A DNA stretch of 34,953 nucleotides from Acaricomes phytoseiuli DSM 14247 (GCF_000376245.1 NZ_AQXM01000042.1:1-34953), one strand, 5' to 3'. Counted from the stretch's first letter, positions 8,542 through 18,229 are shown. Made by a program: numbers and translations. Notes: generated by a model from the sequence alone, not told the origin.

Positions 8542-9324
8542 ATGACTGACCATACGCCGGCTGCCGAAGCCGTCCCCACTGAACCCGAATCCGGCCAAGC
8601 CGCCCAGCCCGCTCAGCAGCCGCGCAGCGTCCTCATCACCGGGGGCAACCGCGGGATCGGCCTGGCTATCGCGAAGGCTTTCGCCGCCAACGGCGATAAA
8701 GTGGCGGTCACCTACCGCTCCGAGGTCCAGCTGCCCGAGGGCATCCTGGGCGTCCGCGCGGATGTCACGGATGAAGTCAGTCTTGACGCGGCGTTCAGTG
8801 AAGTCGAGGCCACTCACGGGCCGGTGGAGATCCTCGTGGCCAACGCCGGTATCACCAAGGACACGCTTCTGCTGCGGATGAGCGAAGATGATTTCACCTC
8901 TGTGCTCGATACGAACCTCACCGGGGCCTTCCGCGTGCTGAAGCGAGCCATCAAGGGCATGATCCGGATGCGAAAGGGCCGGGTCATCTTCATTTCCTCG
9001 GTGAGCGGCCACTACGGCGCCCCCGGGCAGGTCAATTACTCCGCGTCCAAAGCCGGTTTGATCGGCATCGCGCGTTCGCTGACCCGTGAGCTGGGCTCTC
9101 GGAACATCACCGCGAATGTGGTGACACCGGGCTTCGTCGTCACCGATATGAGCGGCCAGCTGCCGGAGGAGACGCAGAAGCAGTACCTTGCCTCAGTCCC
9201 GGCAGGGCGCTTCGCCGAGGCGGAAGAGATCGCCGCAGTGGTGCGCTGGCTGGCCGGGCCGGAGGCGGCCTACATCTCGGGGGCCGTGATCCCAGTGGAC
9301 GGCGGCCTGGGCATGGGCCACTAG
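8542..9324 (+). CDS. fabG: 3-oxoacyl-ACP reductase, MabA/FabG1-like
   Basis: A 260-residue short-chain dehydrogenase that reduces 3-oxoacyl thioesters in fatty acid synthesis. The cofactor motif is TGGNRGIG, followed by NAG in VANAGITKD, the catalytic Ser in ISSVSG and Tyr/Lys in NYSASKAG. The C-terminus ISGAVIPVDGGLGMGH and the order of motifs closely follow mycobacterial MabA as I remember it. A Pro/Glu/Ala-rich N-terminal extension of about 28 residues precedes the Rossmann fold. ATG 8542 is chosen over TTG 8539 because GAGAGG is five bases upstream. The next gene, 58 bases on, is another SDR, recalling the mabA-inhA pairing. Confidence 0.9.
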   Translation: MTDHTPAAEAVPTEPESGQAAQPAQQPRSVLITGGNRGIGLAIAKAFAANGDKVAVTYRSEVQLPEGILGVRADVTDEVSLDAAFSEVEATHGPVEILVANAGITKDTLLLRMSEDDFTSVLDTNLTGAFRVLKRAIKGMIRMRKGRVIFISSVSGHYGAPGQVNYSASKAGLIGIARSLTRELGSRNITANVVTPGFVVTDMSGQLPEETQKQYLASVPAGRFAEAEEIAAVVRWLAGPEAAYISGAVIPVDGGLGMGH

Positions 9325-9382
9325 TCGGGCCCGATAAGAGCAAGCAGCGGAGCAGCAGTAGAACTGATAGGAGCAGTCGCAG

Positions 9383-10141
9383 ATGGCGCAGCAGGAAAGC
9401 CTTGCCGGTAAAACGGTGATCGTGACCGGATCATCACGGGGGATCGGTGCGGATGTAGCGAAGAACCTCGCCGAGCAGGGGGCCGCAGTAGTGGTCAACT
9501 ACCGGCAGAAAGCCCCCCGGGCGGAAAAAGTCGTCAAGGACATCGAGGCCGCCGGTGGCAAAGCCGTGGCGGTCGGTGCGGATCTCACCGCAGAAGCCGA
9601 TGTCCAGGGCCTCGTGGATGCCGCGGTGCAGAACTTCGGCGGTCTGGATCTGCTGGTGCTCAACGCTTCGGGCGGCATGGAGACTGCAATGGGCGAAGAC
9701 TACGCCATGCGATTGAACCGCGATGCTCAGGTGTCCATGCTGCGCGCCGCGGCGAAGGCCATGCCGCGCGGATCCCGAGTGGTCTTCGTGACGAGTCACC
9801 AGGCGCATTTCATCGATACCGTCCCCACGATGGACGCCTATGAGCCGGTGGCCCGGAGCAAGCGGGCGGGGGAAGACGCGATCCGCGAGCAGATCCCGGC
9901 GCTTACCGAGCAGGGCATCGACGTGGTGGTGGTCTCCGGCGACATGATCGAGGGGACGATCACCGCGACGCTCCTGAACCGTGCGGAGCCGGGCGCTATC
10001 GAAGCCCGCCGGGCGGACGCCGGCAAGCTCTACAGTGTTGCGGAATTCGCCGCTGAAGTCTCCCGGATGGCCACCGCGGAGGTGCCTACAGGCCACACCG
10101 AGCTGGTCGGCGGAGCGGAATCCTTCCTCAGCGCCGGCTGA
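9383..10141 (+). CDS. SDR oxidoreductase with Tyr-x6-Lys spacing, possible enoyl reductase
   Basis: A 252-residue short-chain dehydrogenase. The N-terminal motif TGSSRGIG and LNASGG replace the classical TGxxxGIG and NNAG. The expected YxxxK is absent: the sequence is Y-E-P-V-A-R-S-K, a Tyr-x6-Lys arrangement, which in the FabI/InhA group marks enoyl-ACP reductases. The glycine motif, however, is of the classical type rather than the FabI type. It follows fabG by 58 bases and probably shares its mRNA. Role in enoyl reduction is an inference from spacing and neighbour; a general ketone/aldehyde reductase is the alternative. Its 3' end overlaps convergent serB by 14 bases. Confidence 0.75.
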   Translation: MAQQESLAGKTVIVTGSSRGIGADVAKNLAEQGAAVVVNYRQKAPRAEKVVKDIEAAGGKAVAVGADLTAEADVQGLVDAAVQNFGGLDLLVLNASGGMETAMGEDYAMRLNRDAQVSMLRAAAKAMPRGSRVVFVTSHQAHFIDTVPTMDAYEPVARSKRAGEDAIREQIPALTEQGIDVVVVSGDMIEGTITATLLNRAEPGAIEARRADAGKLYSVAEFAAEVSRMATAEVPTGHTELVGGAESFLSAG

Positions 10142-10985
10142 GTTCCGTTCCGCTGAGCGGCAGCGCGAGGTCCAGCCGGTTGATGGCGGCATCTGCTGCC
10201 GCGCGTACCGCGGGCTTGGCCCGGTAGGCAAGACTCAGCCCGGCGGCGGCGAGCATATCCAGATCGTTGGCACCATCACCGATCGCTATCGTCGCGTGCA
10301 CGGGAACATCGAAGTCCTCTGCCCAATGGTGCAGCTTCGTCGCTTTCATGGTCTTGTCCACAACGGTGCCATTGACCGTTCCGGTGAGTTTTCCCTCCTG
10401 GACACCAAGGTCATTAGCAAGAGCTGCATCAAGGTTCCAGGATTCGGCAAGGGGCTCGAGAATCTGCTGAAAGCCTCCCGAGACAGCGGCCACTCGGTGG
10501 CCTGCAGCGTGGGCTCCGGAGATGAGCTCCTGAGCGCCTGGGGAAAGCCGGACGAGGTCCCGGACTTCGCGCAGAACCGACACCGGCAGGCCGGCGAGCT
10601 GCGCCACCCGTGATCGCAGGCTCTGCTCGAAGTCGGGCTCCCCGCGCATGGCTGCTTCTGTGACTTCGCGGACTTCGGCCTCTTTTCCGGCGAATCGGGC
10701 CAGCAGTTCGATGACTTCCTGTTCGATGAGGGTGGAATCGACATCCAGGATGAAGAGTTTGCGCTCCGCGCTCAGCAGTGACCACGGAACCTCGACGATC
10801 TCGATGTCCGCAGGGATTCGGGGCGATGGGGGATCGAGTGAGCCGGGGCCCGCCGAGGAGGCTGACCATACGGTGATCTCACCCAAGGTTCCAGAATGCT
10901 CCGCGGAGGAGCCCAAGAGCGCTGCGGCGGCCTCCCGGTCCAGGCCAGGGCCATAGCAGAAGGTGCGGGAAGCGCTCTGGTGCAT
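10128..10985 (-). CDS. serB: Phosphoserine phosphatase SerB
   Basis: A 285-residue HAD-superfamily enzyme, last step of serine synthesis. HAD motif I is DVDSTLIEQE (about residue 75), motif II VAAVSGGFQQ, then the Lys-containing DKTMKATKL, and motif III/IV GDGANDLDML. The N-terminal ~70 residues are shorter than the ACT-type domain of long SerB proteins. The start is ATG 10985; about 140 upstream codons that stay open lie antisense to the ABC gene and are rejected. TAGACT seven bases upstream suggests a leaderless transcript. Converges on the SDR gene with a 14-base overlap. Confidence 0.9.
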   Translation of the reverse strand: MHQSASRTFCYGPGLDREAAAALLGSSAEHSGTLGEITVWSASSAGPGSLDPPSPRIPADIEIVEVPWSLLSAERKLFILDVDSTLIEQEVIELLARFAGKEAEVREVTEAAMRGEPDFEQSLRSRVAQLAGLPVSVLREVRDLVRLSPGAQELISGAHAAGHRVAAVSGGFQQILEPLAESWNLDAALANDLGVQEGKLTGTVNGTVVDKTMKATKLHHWAEDFDVPVHATIAIGDGANDLDMLAAAGLSLAYRAKPAVRAAADAAINRLDLALPLSGTELSRR

Positions 10986-10998
10986 GCAGTTCAGTCTA
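10986..10998 (-). promoter_or_regulatory. Putative leaderless promoter (-10) of serB
   Basis: TAGACT at 10993-10998 on the minus strand is separated from the serB ATG by seven bases, placing the start of transcription at or next to the start codon. There is no Shine-Dalgarno in between. The -35 region is weak. Confidence 0.35.
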
Positions 10999-11088
10999 GT
11001 CAGACTAAGGGGCCCGGAAGTGGTCTGGAAGTGGTCCGGCTCTGTCGCGTTTCGCACTCGGCCCACTTGGTAGCTAAGGTCTAGTGCT

Positions 11089-11874
11089 ATGGGCGATGTT
11101 CTGGAATTATCCGCGGTGCGCGTGGAACGCGGCGGGAAGGCTCTGCTGGATGATCTCTCGTGGAGCGTCGGCGACGATGAGCGCTGGGTGATCCTGGGCC
11201 CCAATGGTGCGGGTAAGACCACATTGCTGCAGCTCGCCGCAGCCCGTATGCATCCCACCTCCGGGGTCGCGGGGATCCTCGATGAAGTGCTCGGCGCCGT
11301 GGATGTCTTCGAACTGCGGCCCAGGATCGGGCTGGTCTCCGCCTGGCTGGCCCAGCAGATCCCGGAGCACGAAACCGTTCTCAATGCCGTCGTCACAGCC
11401 GCTTACGGGGTGACCGGACGCTGGCGGGAGGAGTACGAGCGCGACGATGAGCGCCGTGCTTTCCAGCTGCTCGGCGACTGGGGGATGGGAACTTTCCTGA
11501 ACCGGCCCTTCGGTTCGCTCAGCGAGGGTGAGCGCAAACGTGTACAGATCGCCCGGGCATTGATGACAGACCCTGAACTGCTGCTTCTCGATGAGCCCGC
11601 GGCGAGCCTCGATCTCGCCGGACGGGAGCGCCTGATTGCCCGGCTCAGCGAGCTCGCCCGGGACGCCCTGGCCCCGGCGATGGTCATCGTGACCCACCAT
11701 GTTGAGGAAGTGCCTCCCGGATTCACCCATGCCATGCTCATGCGCGATGGTGCTGTGGTTGCCCAGGGGAAGCTCGCCGAGGTGCTGACCGAGGAGAATC
11801 TCTCCGAGACTTTCGGAATGCCTTTGCGGCTCAGCGAGCGCGAAGGGCGTTATAGCGCCGTGGCCCGAGCCTGA
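11089..11874 (+). CDS. ABC transporter ATP-binding protein
   Basis: A 261-residue ATPase with one ABC domain: Walker A GPNGAGKTT (about residues 39-47), signature SLSEGERKR, Walker B LLLLDEPAA, D-loop SLDLAGRE and H-switch VTHHVEE. The form is that of the ModF/YrbE-type cytoplasmic single-domain ATPases. No permease or binding-protein gene adjoins it; the next gene, seven bases on, is a TSUP permease, which normally works without an ATPase. Whether the two act together is unknown. TAAGGT about 10 bases before the start may be a -10 element. Confidence 0.85.
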   Translation: MGDVLELSAVRVERGGKALLDDLSWSVGDDERWVILGPNGAGKTTLLQLAAARMHPTSGVAGILDEVLGAVDVFELRPRIGLVSAWLAQQIPEHETVLNAVVTAAYGVTGRWREEYERDDERRAFQLLGDWGMGTFLNRPFGSLSEGERKRVQIARALMTDPELLLLDEPAASLDLAGRERLIARLSELARDALAPAMVIVTHHVEEVPPGFTHAMLMRDGAVVAQGKLAEVLTEENLSETFGMPLRLSEREGRYSAVARA

Positions 11875-11881
11875 CCTCCAG

Positions 11882-12751
11882 ATGACCAGCATCAGCGTGG
11901 ATTGGCTTGGCGGTCTAGAGCTCTGGCAAGTCCTTCTCATCGCTTTAGCCGGCCTCTGGGCGGGTGCGATCAATACGGTGGTCGGCTCAGGCACCTTCGT
12001 GACCTTCCCGACGTTGCTCGCACTCGTATACCCGCCGGTGACCGCTGCGATCTCGAATGCCATGGGCCTGGTCGCGGGCAATGCTTCTGGGGCCTGGGGG
12101 TACCGTTCGCAGCTCAAAGGCTACGGCCGCCAAGTGCGCAGGCTCTTGCCGGCCTCTTTGCTCGGCGGCGTGCTCGGGGCAATGCTCCTGCTGAATCTCT
12201 CCGCCAGCGTCTTCCAAACCGTCGCGCCGGTGCTGATCGTGATCGCCCTGCTGCTGATTATCTTCCAGCCGAGGCTGCAGCGATGGGTTGCGGCAAGGCG
12301 GCAGCGCGGTCAGTCGGACGGTATTCAGCCTGATGCTGTTCGGCCTGCGCAGAATAGCGGTAACGGCGGAATGGTTGCTGCTGGTGCTGCCGGGCTGCTG
12401 CTCACCGTGCTGGTCTTCCTCACGGGGGTCTACGGCGGGTATTTCGTGGCAGCTCAGGGGATCATCCTGGTGGGGATTCTGGGCATCTTCCTCAACGGGA
12501 CGATGCAGAGCGCTAATGCCATGAAGAACGTCCTGGTGCTGGGCGTCAATATAGTAGCCGCCTGCTCCTACCTGATTTTTGCCTTTGATCGGATTGCCTG
12601 GCCGGTGGTCGCGATCATCGCCGTGTCCTCATTGCTCGGAGGTTACATCGGTTCGAAAATCGGCCAGAGGCTATCTCCGGTGGTTCTGCGCGGTGCCATC
12701 GTGGTGCTCGGGCTCGTGGCGCTGTACTTCATGATCGCCGGGCAACGATGA
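11882..12751 (+). CDS. TSUP (TauE/SafE) family permease
   Basis: A 289-residue membrane protein with about eight hydrophobic segments in two halves, as in the sulfite/sulfonate TauE/SafE (DUF81) family. Typical features are GAINTVVGSGTFVTFPTLL in helix one and the second-half GVYGGYFVAAQGIIL repeat. A polar loop (about residues 138-160) splits the halves. Members move small organic or inorganic anions, often sulfur compounds, by gradient. It starts seven bases after the ABC ATPase and overlaps the methyltransferase start as ATGA, so it is the middle gene of an operon. Confidence 0.88.
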   Translation: MTSISVDWLGGLELWQVLLIALAGLWAGAINTVVGSGTFVTFPTLLALVYPPVTAAISNAMGLVAGNASGAWGYRSQLKGYGRQVRRLLPASLLGGVLGAMLLLNLSASVFQTVAPVLIVIALLLIIFQPRLQRWVAARRQRGQSDGIQPDAVRPAQNSGNGGMVAAGAAGLLLTVLVFLTGVYGGYFVAAQGIILVGILGIFLNGTMQSANAMKNVLVLGVNIVAACSYLIFAFDRIAWPVVAIIAVSSLLGGYIGSKIGQRLSPVVLRGAIVVLGLVALYFMIAGQR

Positions 12752-13572
12752 GTGACCCGCAGCTCATCCGTCTGGAGCGTTCCGATGACCCGCGGGTCGC
12801 CGATTACACCCGGCTCAGCGACTCCCGCCTGCGACAGCTGCTGGAGCCCGAACACGGGATGTACATCGCGGAGAGCTCGCTCGTGCTGCGCCGGGCTCTG
12901 GCCGCCGGCCATCAGCCGAGATCCTTCTTCCTGGCTGAGAAGTGGCTGGACAGCCTGGCCGATGTCTTCGCCGCCCACCCGCACGTGCCGGTTTTCTGCG
13001 GCTCAGATGAGCTGCTGGAAGAGATCACCGGATTCCACCTGCATCGGGGCGCGCTTGCCGCGATGCATCGTCCGATGCCCCGGGACTACCGGGAGCTGCT
13101 TCAAGGGGCCCGCAGAGTAGCGGTGCTGGAAGACATCGTGGACCATACGAATCTCGGCGCGATCTTCCGTAATGCGGCAGCTCTGGGAATGGACGCGGTG
13201 CTGCTGAGTCCGCGCTGCGCCGATCCGCTGTACCGACGCAGCATCCGCGTCAGCATGGGCACGGTCTTCCAGGTGCCCTGGGCCCGGATCGAGCCGTGGC
13301 CCGAGGCCTTGGCTCTGCTGCGCCATAACGGTTTCGACCTTGCCGCCCTGGCGCTGACCGAGGATGCGCAGAGCCTCGAAGAATTCAGCAGGGATCTTCC
13401 GGAGCGCCTGGCCCTGCTGTTCGGCACAGAGGGCCCGGGGTTGAGTTCCGCGGCTCTGGGGGAGGCTTCCCGGAAAGTAGTCATCCCAATGGCCGGGGGT
13501 GTCGATTCGCTCAATGTCGCCTCGGCGTCAGCTATTGCATTCTGGTCTACAAACAGAGGGCCGGTGCAGTGA
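12748..13572 (+). CDS. SpoU/TrmH-family RNA 2'-O-ribose methyltransferase
   Basis: A 274-residue SPOUT methyltransferase. The N-terminal ~110 residues form the RNA-substrate-binding type domain. Motif 1 is DHTNLGAIFRNAAALGMDAV (about residues 131-150), motif 2 LLFGTEGPGLSS, and motif 3 IPMAGGVDSLNVASASAIAF, which build the knot that binds S-adenosylmethionine. It methylates a ribose in rRNA or tRNA; the exact nucleotide cannot be read from sequence. ATGA overlap with the TSUP gene indicates coupling. Confidence 0.88.
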   Translation: MSDPQLIRLERSDDPRVADYTRLSDSRLRQLLEPEHGMYIAESSLVLRRALAAGHQPRSFFLAEKWLDSLADVFAAHPHVPVFCGSDELLEEITGFHLHRGALAAMHRPMPRDYRELLQGARRVAVLEDIVDHTNLGAIFRNAAALGMDAVLLSPRCADPLYRRSIRVSMGTVFQVPWARIEPWPEALALLRHNGFDLAALALTEDAQSLEEFSRDLPERLALLFGTEGPGLSSAALGEASRKVVIPMAGGVDSLNVASASAIAFWSTNRGPVQ

Positions 13573-13607
13573 AGGGTTGCGGCGGGCAGTGAATCATAAG
13601 CCGTGGT

Positions 13608-15098
<1,491 letters not shown>

Positions 15099-15149
15099 CC
15101 GCAATCATCCATAAAGCAAGTAAGCCATTGAAAGCGAACGGAGAAGATC

Positions 15150-15929
15150 ATGGCGCACGAGAAAACCGCTGAACTCGCCCAGCAGCTCAAGGCTTTGCAT
15201 GAGGCACCGGAGATCCTGCGGGTCGTCAACGTCTGGGATGCCATCAGCGCCAAGACGGTAGCTGCCCTGTCGGAGACGAAAGCGATTGCCACAGCAGGTC
15301 ATTCCATCGCCGCCACCTATGGTTATGAGGACGGCGGGATGCCTCTGGACACTGCGCTAGCAGGGGTCAAGGTCATCGCGGACGCCGTCGATCTGCCGGT
15401 TACCGCGGACCTTGATGACGGTTATGAGGATCCGGCTGAGACCATTCGCCGGGCAATTGCGCTGGGTGTTGTTGGGGCTAATGTCGAAGATCGGCTCCGG
15501 CCTTTCGGCGAAGCCGTAGCCCGCGTCAAAGCGATCACTTCGGCCGCTGAGGCCGAGGGCGTGGCTTTCCAGCTCAACGCTCGTACCGATGCCATCGCCA
15601 AGGCGGGTGACCGGCCTATTCAGGAGAGCATCGAAGACGCCATCGCTCGGGGCCGGGCCTTCCTGGATGCCGGTGCCGCCCTCGTCTTCGTCCCCGGCGC
15701 GCTTAGCCGTGAGGTCGTCGAGCCTCTCGTCGAAGGACTCGGACGAGGCAAGTTGTCCGTGATCGGCGCACCGGGAGCGCTCTCGGCCGGTGAGATGCAG
15801 GAGCTCGGGGTGGCTCGTATCTCCTATGGCCCCTTCACCCAGCGGGTGGCCCTGCACGCGCTCCAGGAGCTTGCTGTTGATCTCTACGGAACCGGAGTCG
15901 TGCCGAGCGATACTCCGGCTCTGAACTAG
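15150..15929 (+). CDS. Isocitrate lyase/PEP mutase-fold protein
   Basis: A 259-residue member of the PEP mutase/isocitrate lyase superfamily. It carries the metal-binding DLDDGYED motif (about residue 86-93), NVEDR where ICL proteins have their strand-four acid, and NARTDA later. The isocitrate lyase Cys motif KKCGH is absent, so isocitrate lyase activity is unlikely; oxaloacetate hydrolase, carboxyvinyl-phosphonate-type or other C-C/P-C lyase action is possible. GGAGAAG precedes ATG 15150. It is likely cotranscribed with the hydrolase and under the same TetR. A strong terminator follows. Confidence 0.82.
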   Translation: MAHEKTAELAQQLKALHEAPEILRVVNVWDAISAKTVAALSETKAIATAGHSIAATYGYEDGGMPLDTALAGVKVIADAVDLPVTADLDDGYEDPAETIRRAIALGVVGANVEDRLRPFGEAVARVKAITSAAEAEGVAFQLNARTDAIAKAGDRPIQESIEDAIARGRAFLDAGAALVFVPGALSREVVEPLVEGLGRGKLSVIGAPGALSAGEMQELGVARISYGPFTQRVALHALQELAVDLYGTGVVPSDTPALN

Positions 15930-15982
15930 TGTTTTCAGGTTCTCGCGTTCAGCACTGAACCCGGGGGACCGGAACCGCCGCA

Positions 15983-16018
15983 GCCGGGTGCCGCTCATCT
16001 GAGCGGCACCCGGCTTTT
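15983..16018 (+). terminator. Rho-independent terminator after PEP mutase-like gene
   Basis: A perfect 15-base stem (15983-15997 with 16000-16014) closes a two-base loop and is followed by TTTT at 16015-16018. It lies 54 bases after the stop codon and separates this operon from bcp. Confidence 0.9.
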
Positions 16019-16087
16019 CTTCGCTGGAATCCGTGGGCAGGCTCGCAGTCGACTAGCCATCTGACCGCTTATGGGTAAACTCGCGGT

Positions 16088-16549
16088 ATGCACAAAGGAG
16101 ATCGAGCCGCGGATTTCGAGCTGTCGGATCAGCACGGTGAACCCGTGAAACTCACTGCCCTTCTGGCGCAGGGCCCCGTAGTGCTTTTCTTCTACCCGTT
16201 GGCGATGAGCGGCGGATGCACCCAGGAAGTGTGCCACTTTCGCGATCTGGGCGAGCAATTCGACCAGTTGGGCGCACAGCCGGTAGGTATCAGCCGGGAC
16301 AGCGTAGAGCGTCAGGCCGAGTTCGCGCAGCGGAACGCGGTTGCGTACCCCTTGCTGTCGGACCCCCAGGAAGAGGTCATCGAAGCTTATGGCGTCAAGC
16401 GCCGCCTGCTCGCCAAACTGCTTCCGGTCAAGCGCTCCACTTTTGTGATCGCGCAGGATGGCAAGATCCTGGAGGTCATCTCGAGTGAGACGGATATGCG
16501 CGTTCACGCCGAGCGAGCCCTGAAAGTGCTGCAACAGAACCAAGGCTGA
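16088..16549 (+). CDS. bcp: Peroxiredoxin, BCP/PrxQ type
   Basis: A 153-residue thiol peroxidase. The active region FYPLAMSGGCTQEVCHFRD has the peroxidatic Cys44 with the family Thr and a resolving Cys49, the five-residue spacing of BCP proteins. It reduces hydroperoxides in the cytoplasm with thioredoxin-type donors. The usual Pro-Gly before the Cys is Gly-Gly, a variant seen in actinobacterial members. The start is ATG 16088. It stands alone between the terminator and the L31 promoter. Confidence 0.85.
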   Translation: MHKGDRAADFELSDQHGEPVKLTALLAQGPVVLFFYPLAMSGGCTQEVCHFRDLGEQFDQLGAQPVGISRDSVERQAEFAQRNAVAYPLLSDPQEEVIEAYGVKRRLLAKLLPVKRSTFVIAQDGKILEVISSETDMRVHAERALKVLQQNQG

Positions 16550-16574
16550 AGTCGGGCACCCGCTCTGCGGGCAG

Positions 16575-16604
16575 TTCGGATTCTTGCATCGGAACGGGTA
16601 GAAT
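16575..16604 (+). promoter_or_regulatory. Putative promoter of rpmE2
   Basis: TTCGGA and TAGAAT separated by 18 bases precede the L31 gene, leaving a leader of roughly 110 bases. The -35 box is weak and the -10 is good. Confidence 0.4.
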
Positions 16605-16723
16605 GAACTGTTAGCCCGCTGATGCTGGCCTGTCCGGAGTTTACCGGCGGCCCAAGAACGGGCATTTTCCGTGTTTTATGAGGACTGGCAAAATCCAGGC
16701 CTAGAAGAGAAAAGGCACCAACC

Positions 16724-16978
16724 GTGAAAAGCGATATTCACCCGAAGTATGAGGCCGTGGTCTTCAACGACCTGGCTTCCGGCAAGAAATTCCTCACTCG
16801 TTCCACTGTAACGAGCGAGAAGACCATCGAATGGGAAGACGGCAACACCTACCCGGTGATCGACGTCGAAATCTCCTCCGAGAGCCACCCCTTCTACACG
16901 GGCAAGCAGCGCATCATGGACAGCGCCGGCCGTGTGGAGCGCTTCAACGCTCGCTTCAAGGGCTTCGGCAAGAAGTAG
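16724..16978 (+). CDS. rpmE2: 50S ribosomal protein L31 type B
   Basis: An 84-residue ribosomal protein of the L31 type B group. Features are [27 protein letters not shown], then [12 protein letters not shown] and the basic end [14 protein letters not shown]. The Cys residues that hold zinc in the C+ form are absent, so this is the zinc-independent paralogue. In many actinobacteria such paralogues are under Zur control. No clear Zur box was recognised upstream. The start is GTG 16724 with AGAGAAAAGG upstream. A terminator follows at 16998. Confidence 0.93.
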   Translation: MKSDIHPKYEAVVFNDLASGKKFLTRSTVTSEKTIEWEDGNTYPVIDVEISSESHPFYTGKQRIMDSAGRVERFNARFKGFGKK

Positions 16979-16997
16979 ACTTCAAGCAACACCGAAC

Positions 16998-17039
16998 GCC
17001 CCGCCGGTCACTGAGATCTCAGTCACCAGCGGGGCATTT
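16998..17039 (+). terminator. Stem-loop terminator after rpmE2
   Basis: GCCCCGC (16998-17004) pairs with GCGGGGC (17029-17035) and an inner GGT-ACTGAGA/TCTCAGT-ACC stem extends it, followed by a short T run (17037-17039). It is weaker in the T tract than the one at 15983. Confidence 0.7.
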
Positions 17040-17073
17040 GTCGTTTAAGTTCCGGTTAAGGTCCGCGGCTCTG

Positions 17074-18153
17074 ATGCATGATGGATATATGACAGGTTCG
17101 CAGCGTCAAGGTCAGTACAAAGTCCCCGGAGGGAAGCTCGTCGTGGCCGATCTTCGGGTCGATGGAGACGCCCTCAGCGATATCTCCATCAACGGGGATT
17201 TCTTCCTCGAACCGGATGCTGCTCTCGCGGATATCAATACCGCGCTGATCGGCCTTCCCGCGAGCACCTCGGCTGCGGAACTCGCGTCCGCGATCAGGGC
17301 CGGGCTGCGCCCCGAGGCCACGCTCTTCGGTTTCTCCCCGGAGGCGGTCGCCATCGCGGTGCGCCGGGCACTAGGAAAAGCCACGACCTGGGAAGATCAC
17401 GAATTCGATGTCATTGAGCCCGTATCGTTGAGCGCTTTGCAACATGCTGCCCTGGATGAGGTGATCACCCGGCAAGTGGGTGCGGGGGAGCGCCGCCCCA
17501 CCTTGCGATTCTGGGAATGGCAGGCTCCGTCCGTGGTGATCGGCAGTTTCCAATCGCTTCGTAACGAAGTGGACGCCGAGGCCGCGGAGCGCTTCGGTGT
17601 GACCACGGTGCGTAGGATGAGCGGCGGCGGAGCCATGTTCATGGAGCCGGGCAACGCCATCACCTATTCGCTTTCGGTGCCACAGACCCTGGTGAACGGC
17701 ATGAGCTTTGCCGAATCCTATCCCTTCCTCGACGCCTGGGTGATGGAGAGCCTGGAGCGCCTCGGCATCAAGGCGAATTACGTGCCCCTTAACGACATCG
17801 CCAGCGAACAGGGCAAGATCGGCGGTGCTGCGCAGAAGCGCTTGAGCAACGGCGGGCTGCTGCACCACGTCACGATGTCCTACGACATGGACGCCGATAA
17901 GCTGACCCAGGTACTGCGCATCGGCCGGAAGAAGCTGTCGGATAAGGGCATCGTCTCGGCGAAGAAGCGCGTGGACCCCTTGCGCAGCCAGACTGGCCAG
18001 AGCCGGGAAGACATCATGAGCACCATGATCTCGACCTTCGAGTCCCGATATGTCACGCATCGGGCGGAGCTCAGCGCGGAGGATATCGCGGTGGCCGACG
18101 GTCTCATCGACACCAAATTCGGGACCGCGGAATGGACAGCGCGGGTGCCGTAA
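17074..18153 (+). CDS. Lipoate-protein ligase A-like protein with N-terminal accessory domain
   Basis: A 359-residue protein from ATG 17074; ATG 17089 (354 residues) is equally likely. Neither has a strong ribosome site. The first ~95 residues (VPGGKLVVADLRVDG, then GDFFLEPDAAL) resemble the lipoate ligase accessory domain, here placed before rather than after the catalytic part. The catalytic part shows RRMSGGGAMFMEPGNAITYS and a Lys in EQGKIGGAAQKR, the lipoyl-adenylate binding elements of the LplA/BirA fold. It would attach lipoate or a related acyl group to carrier proteins. A much longer open frame from 16831 runs back through rpmE2 and is rejected. Substrate is inferred from family. Confidence 0.82.
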   Translation: MHDGYMTGSQRQGQYKVPGGKLVVADLRVDGDALSDISINGDFFLEPDAALADINTALIGLPASTSAAELASAIRAGLRPEATLFGFSPEAVAIAVRRALGKATTWEDHEFDVIEPVSLSALQHAALDEVITRQVGAGERRPTLRFWEWQAPSVVIGSFQSLRNEVDAEAAERFGVTTVRRMSGGGAMFMEPGNAITYSLSVPQTLVNGMSFAESYPFLDAWVMESLERLGIKANYVPLNDIASEQGKIGGAAQKRLSNGGLLHHVTMSYDMDADKLTQVLRIGRKKLSDKGIVSAKKRVDPLRSQTGQSREDIMSTMISTFESRYVTHRAELSAEDIAVADGLIDTKFGTAEWTARVP

Positions 18154-18200
18154 TTCCCTGAAAGTCAGGGAAAGGGATCCTGGGTGTTGCCTCAAATCCC

Positions 18201-18229
18201 TTGTGGGTCGAGGTTGATCGGCCTATTAT
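18201..18229 (+). promoter_or_regulatory. Putative promoter of the Tat-signal ORF, leaderless
   Basis: TTGTGG (18201-18206) and TATTAT (18224-18229) are 17 bases apart, and ATG 18237 follows eight bases later with no ribosome site. The transcript would start at the AUG. Confidence 0.45.

Noticed and set aside
7930-9012. Long open frame of 360 codons on the minus strand across DUF3099 and fabG
   Set aside because: It is antisense to fabG with no family motif, and includes DUF3099 sequence in a wrong frame. High GC keeps stop codons rare.
10986-11396. Extended N-terminus of serB
   Set aside because: The sequence is antisense to the ABC ATPase gene and low in complexity; the family N-terminus is met from 10985.
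16556-16572. Hairpin CCCGC-TCT-GCGGG after bcp as terminator
   Set aside because: Short stem and no following T-run.
16831-17073. Extended N-terminus of the lipoate ligase frame
   Set aside because: It runs through rpmE2 in another frame and across its terminator, so it cannot be the real start.
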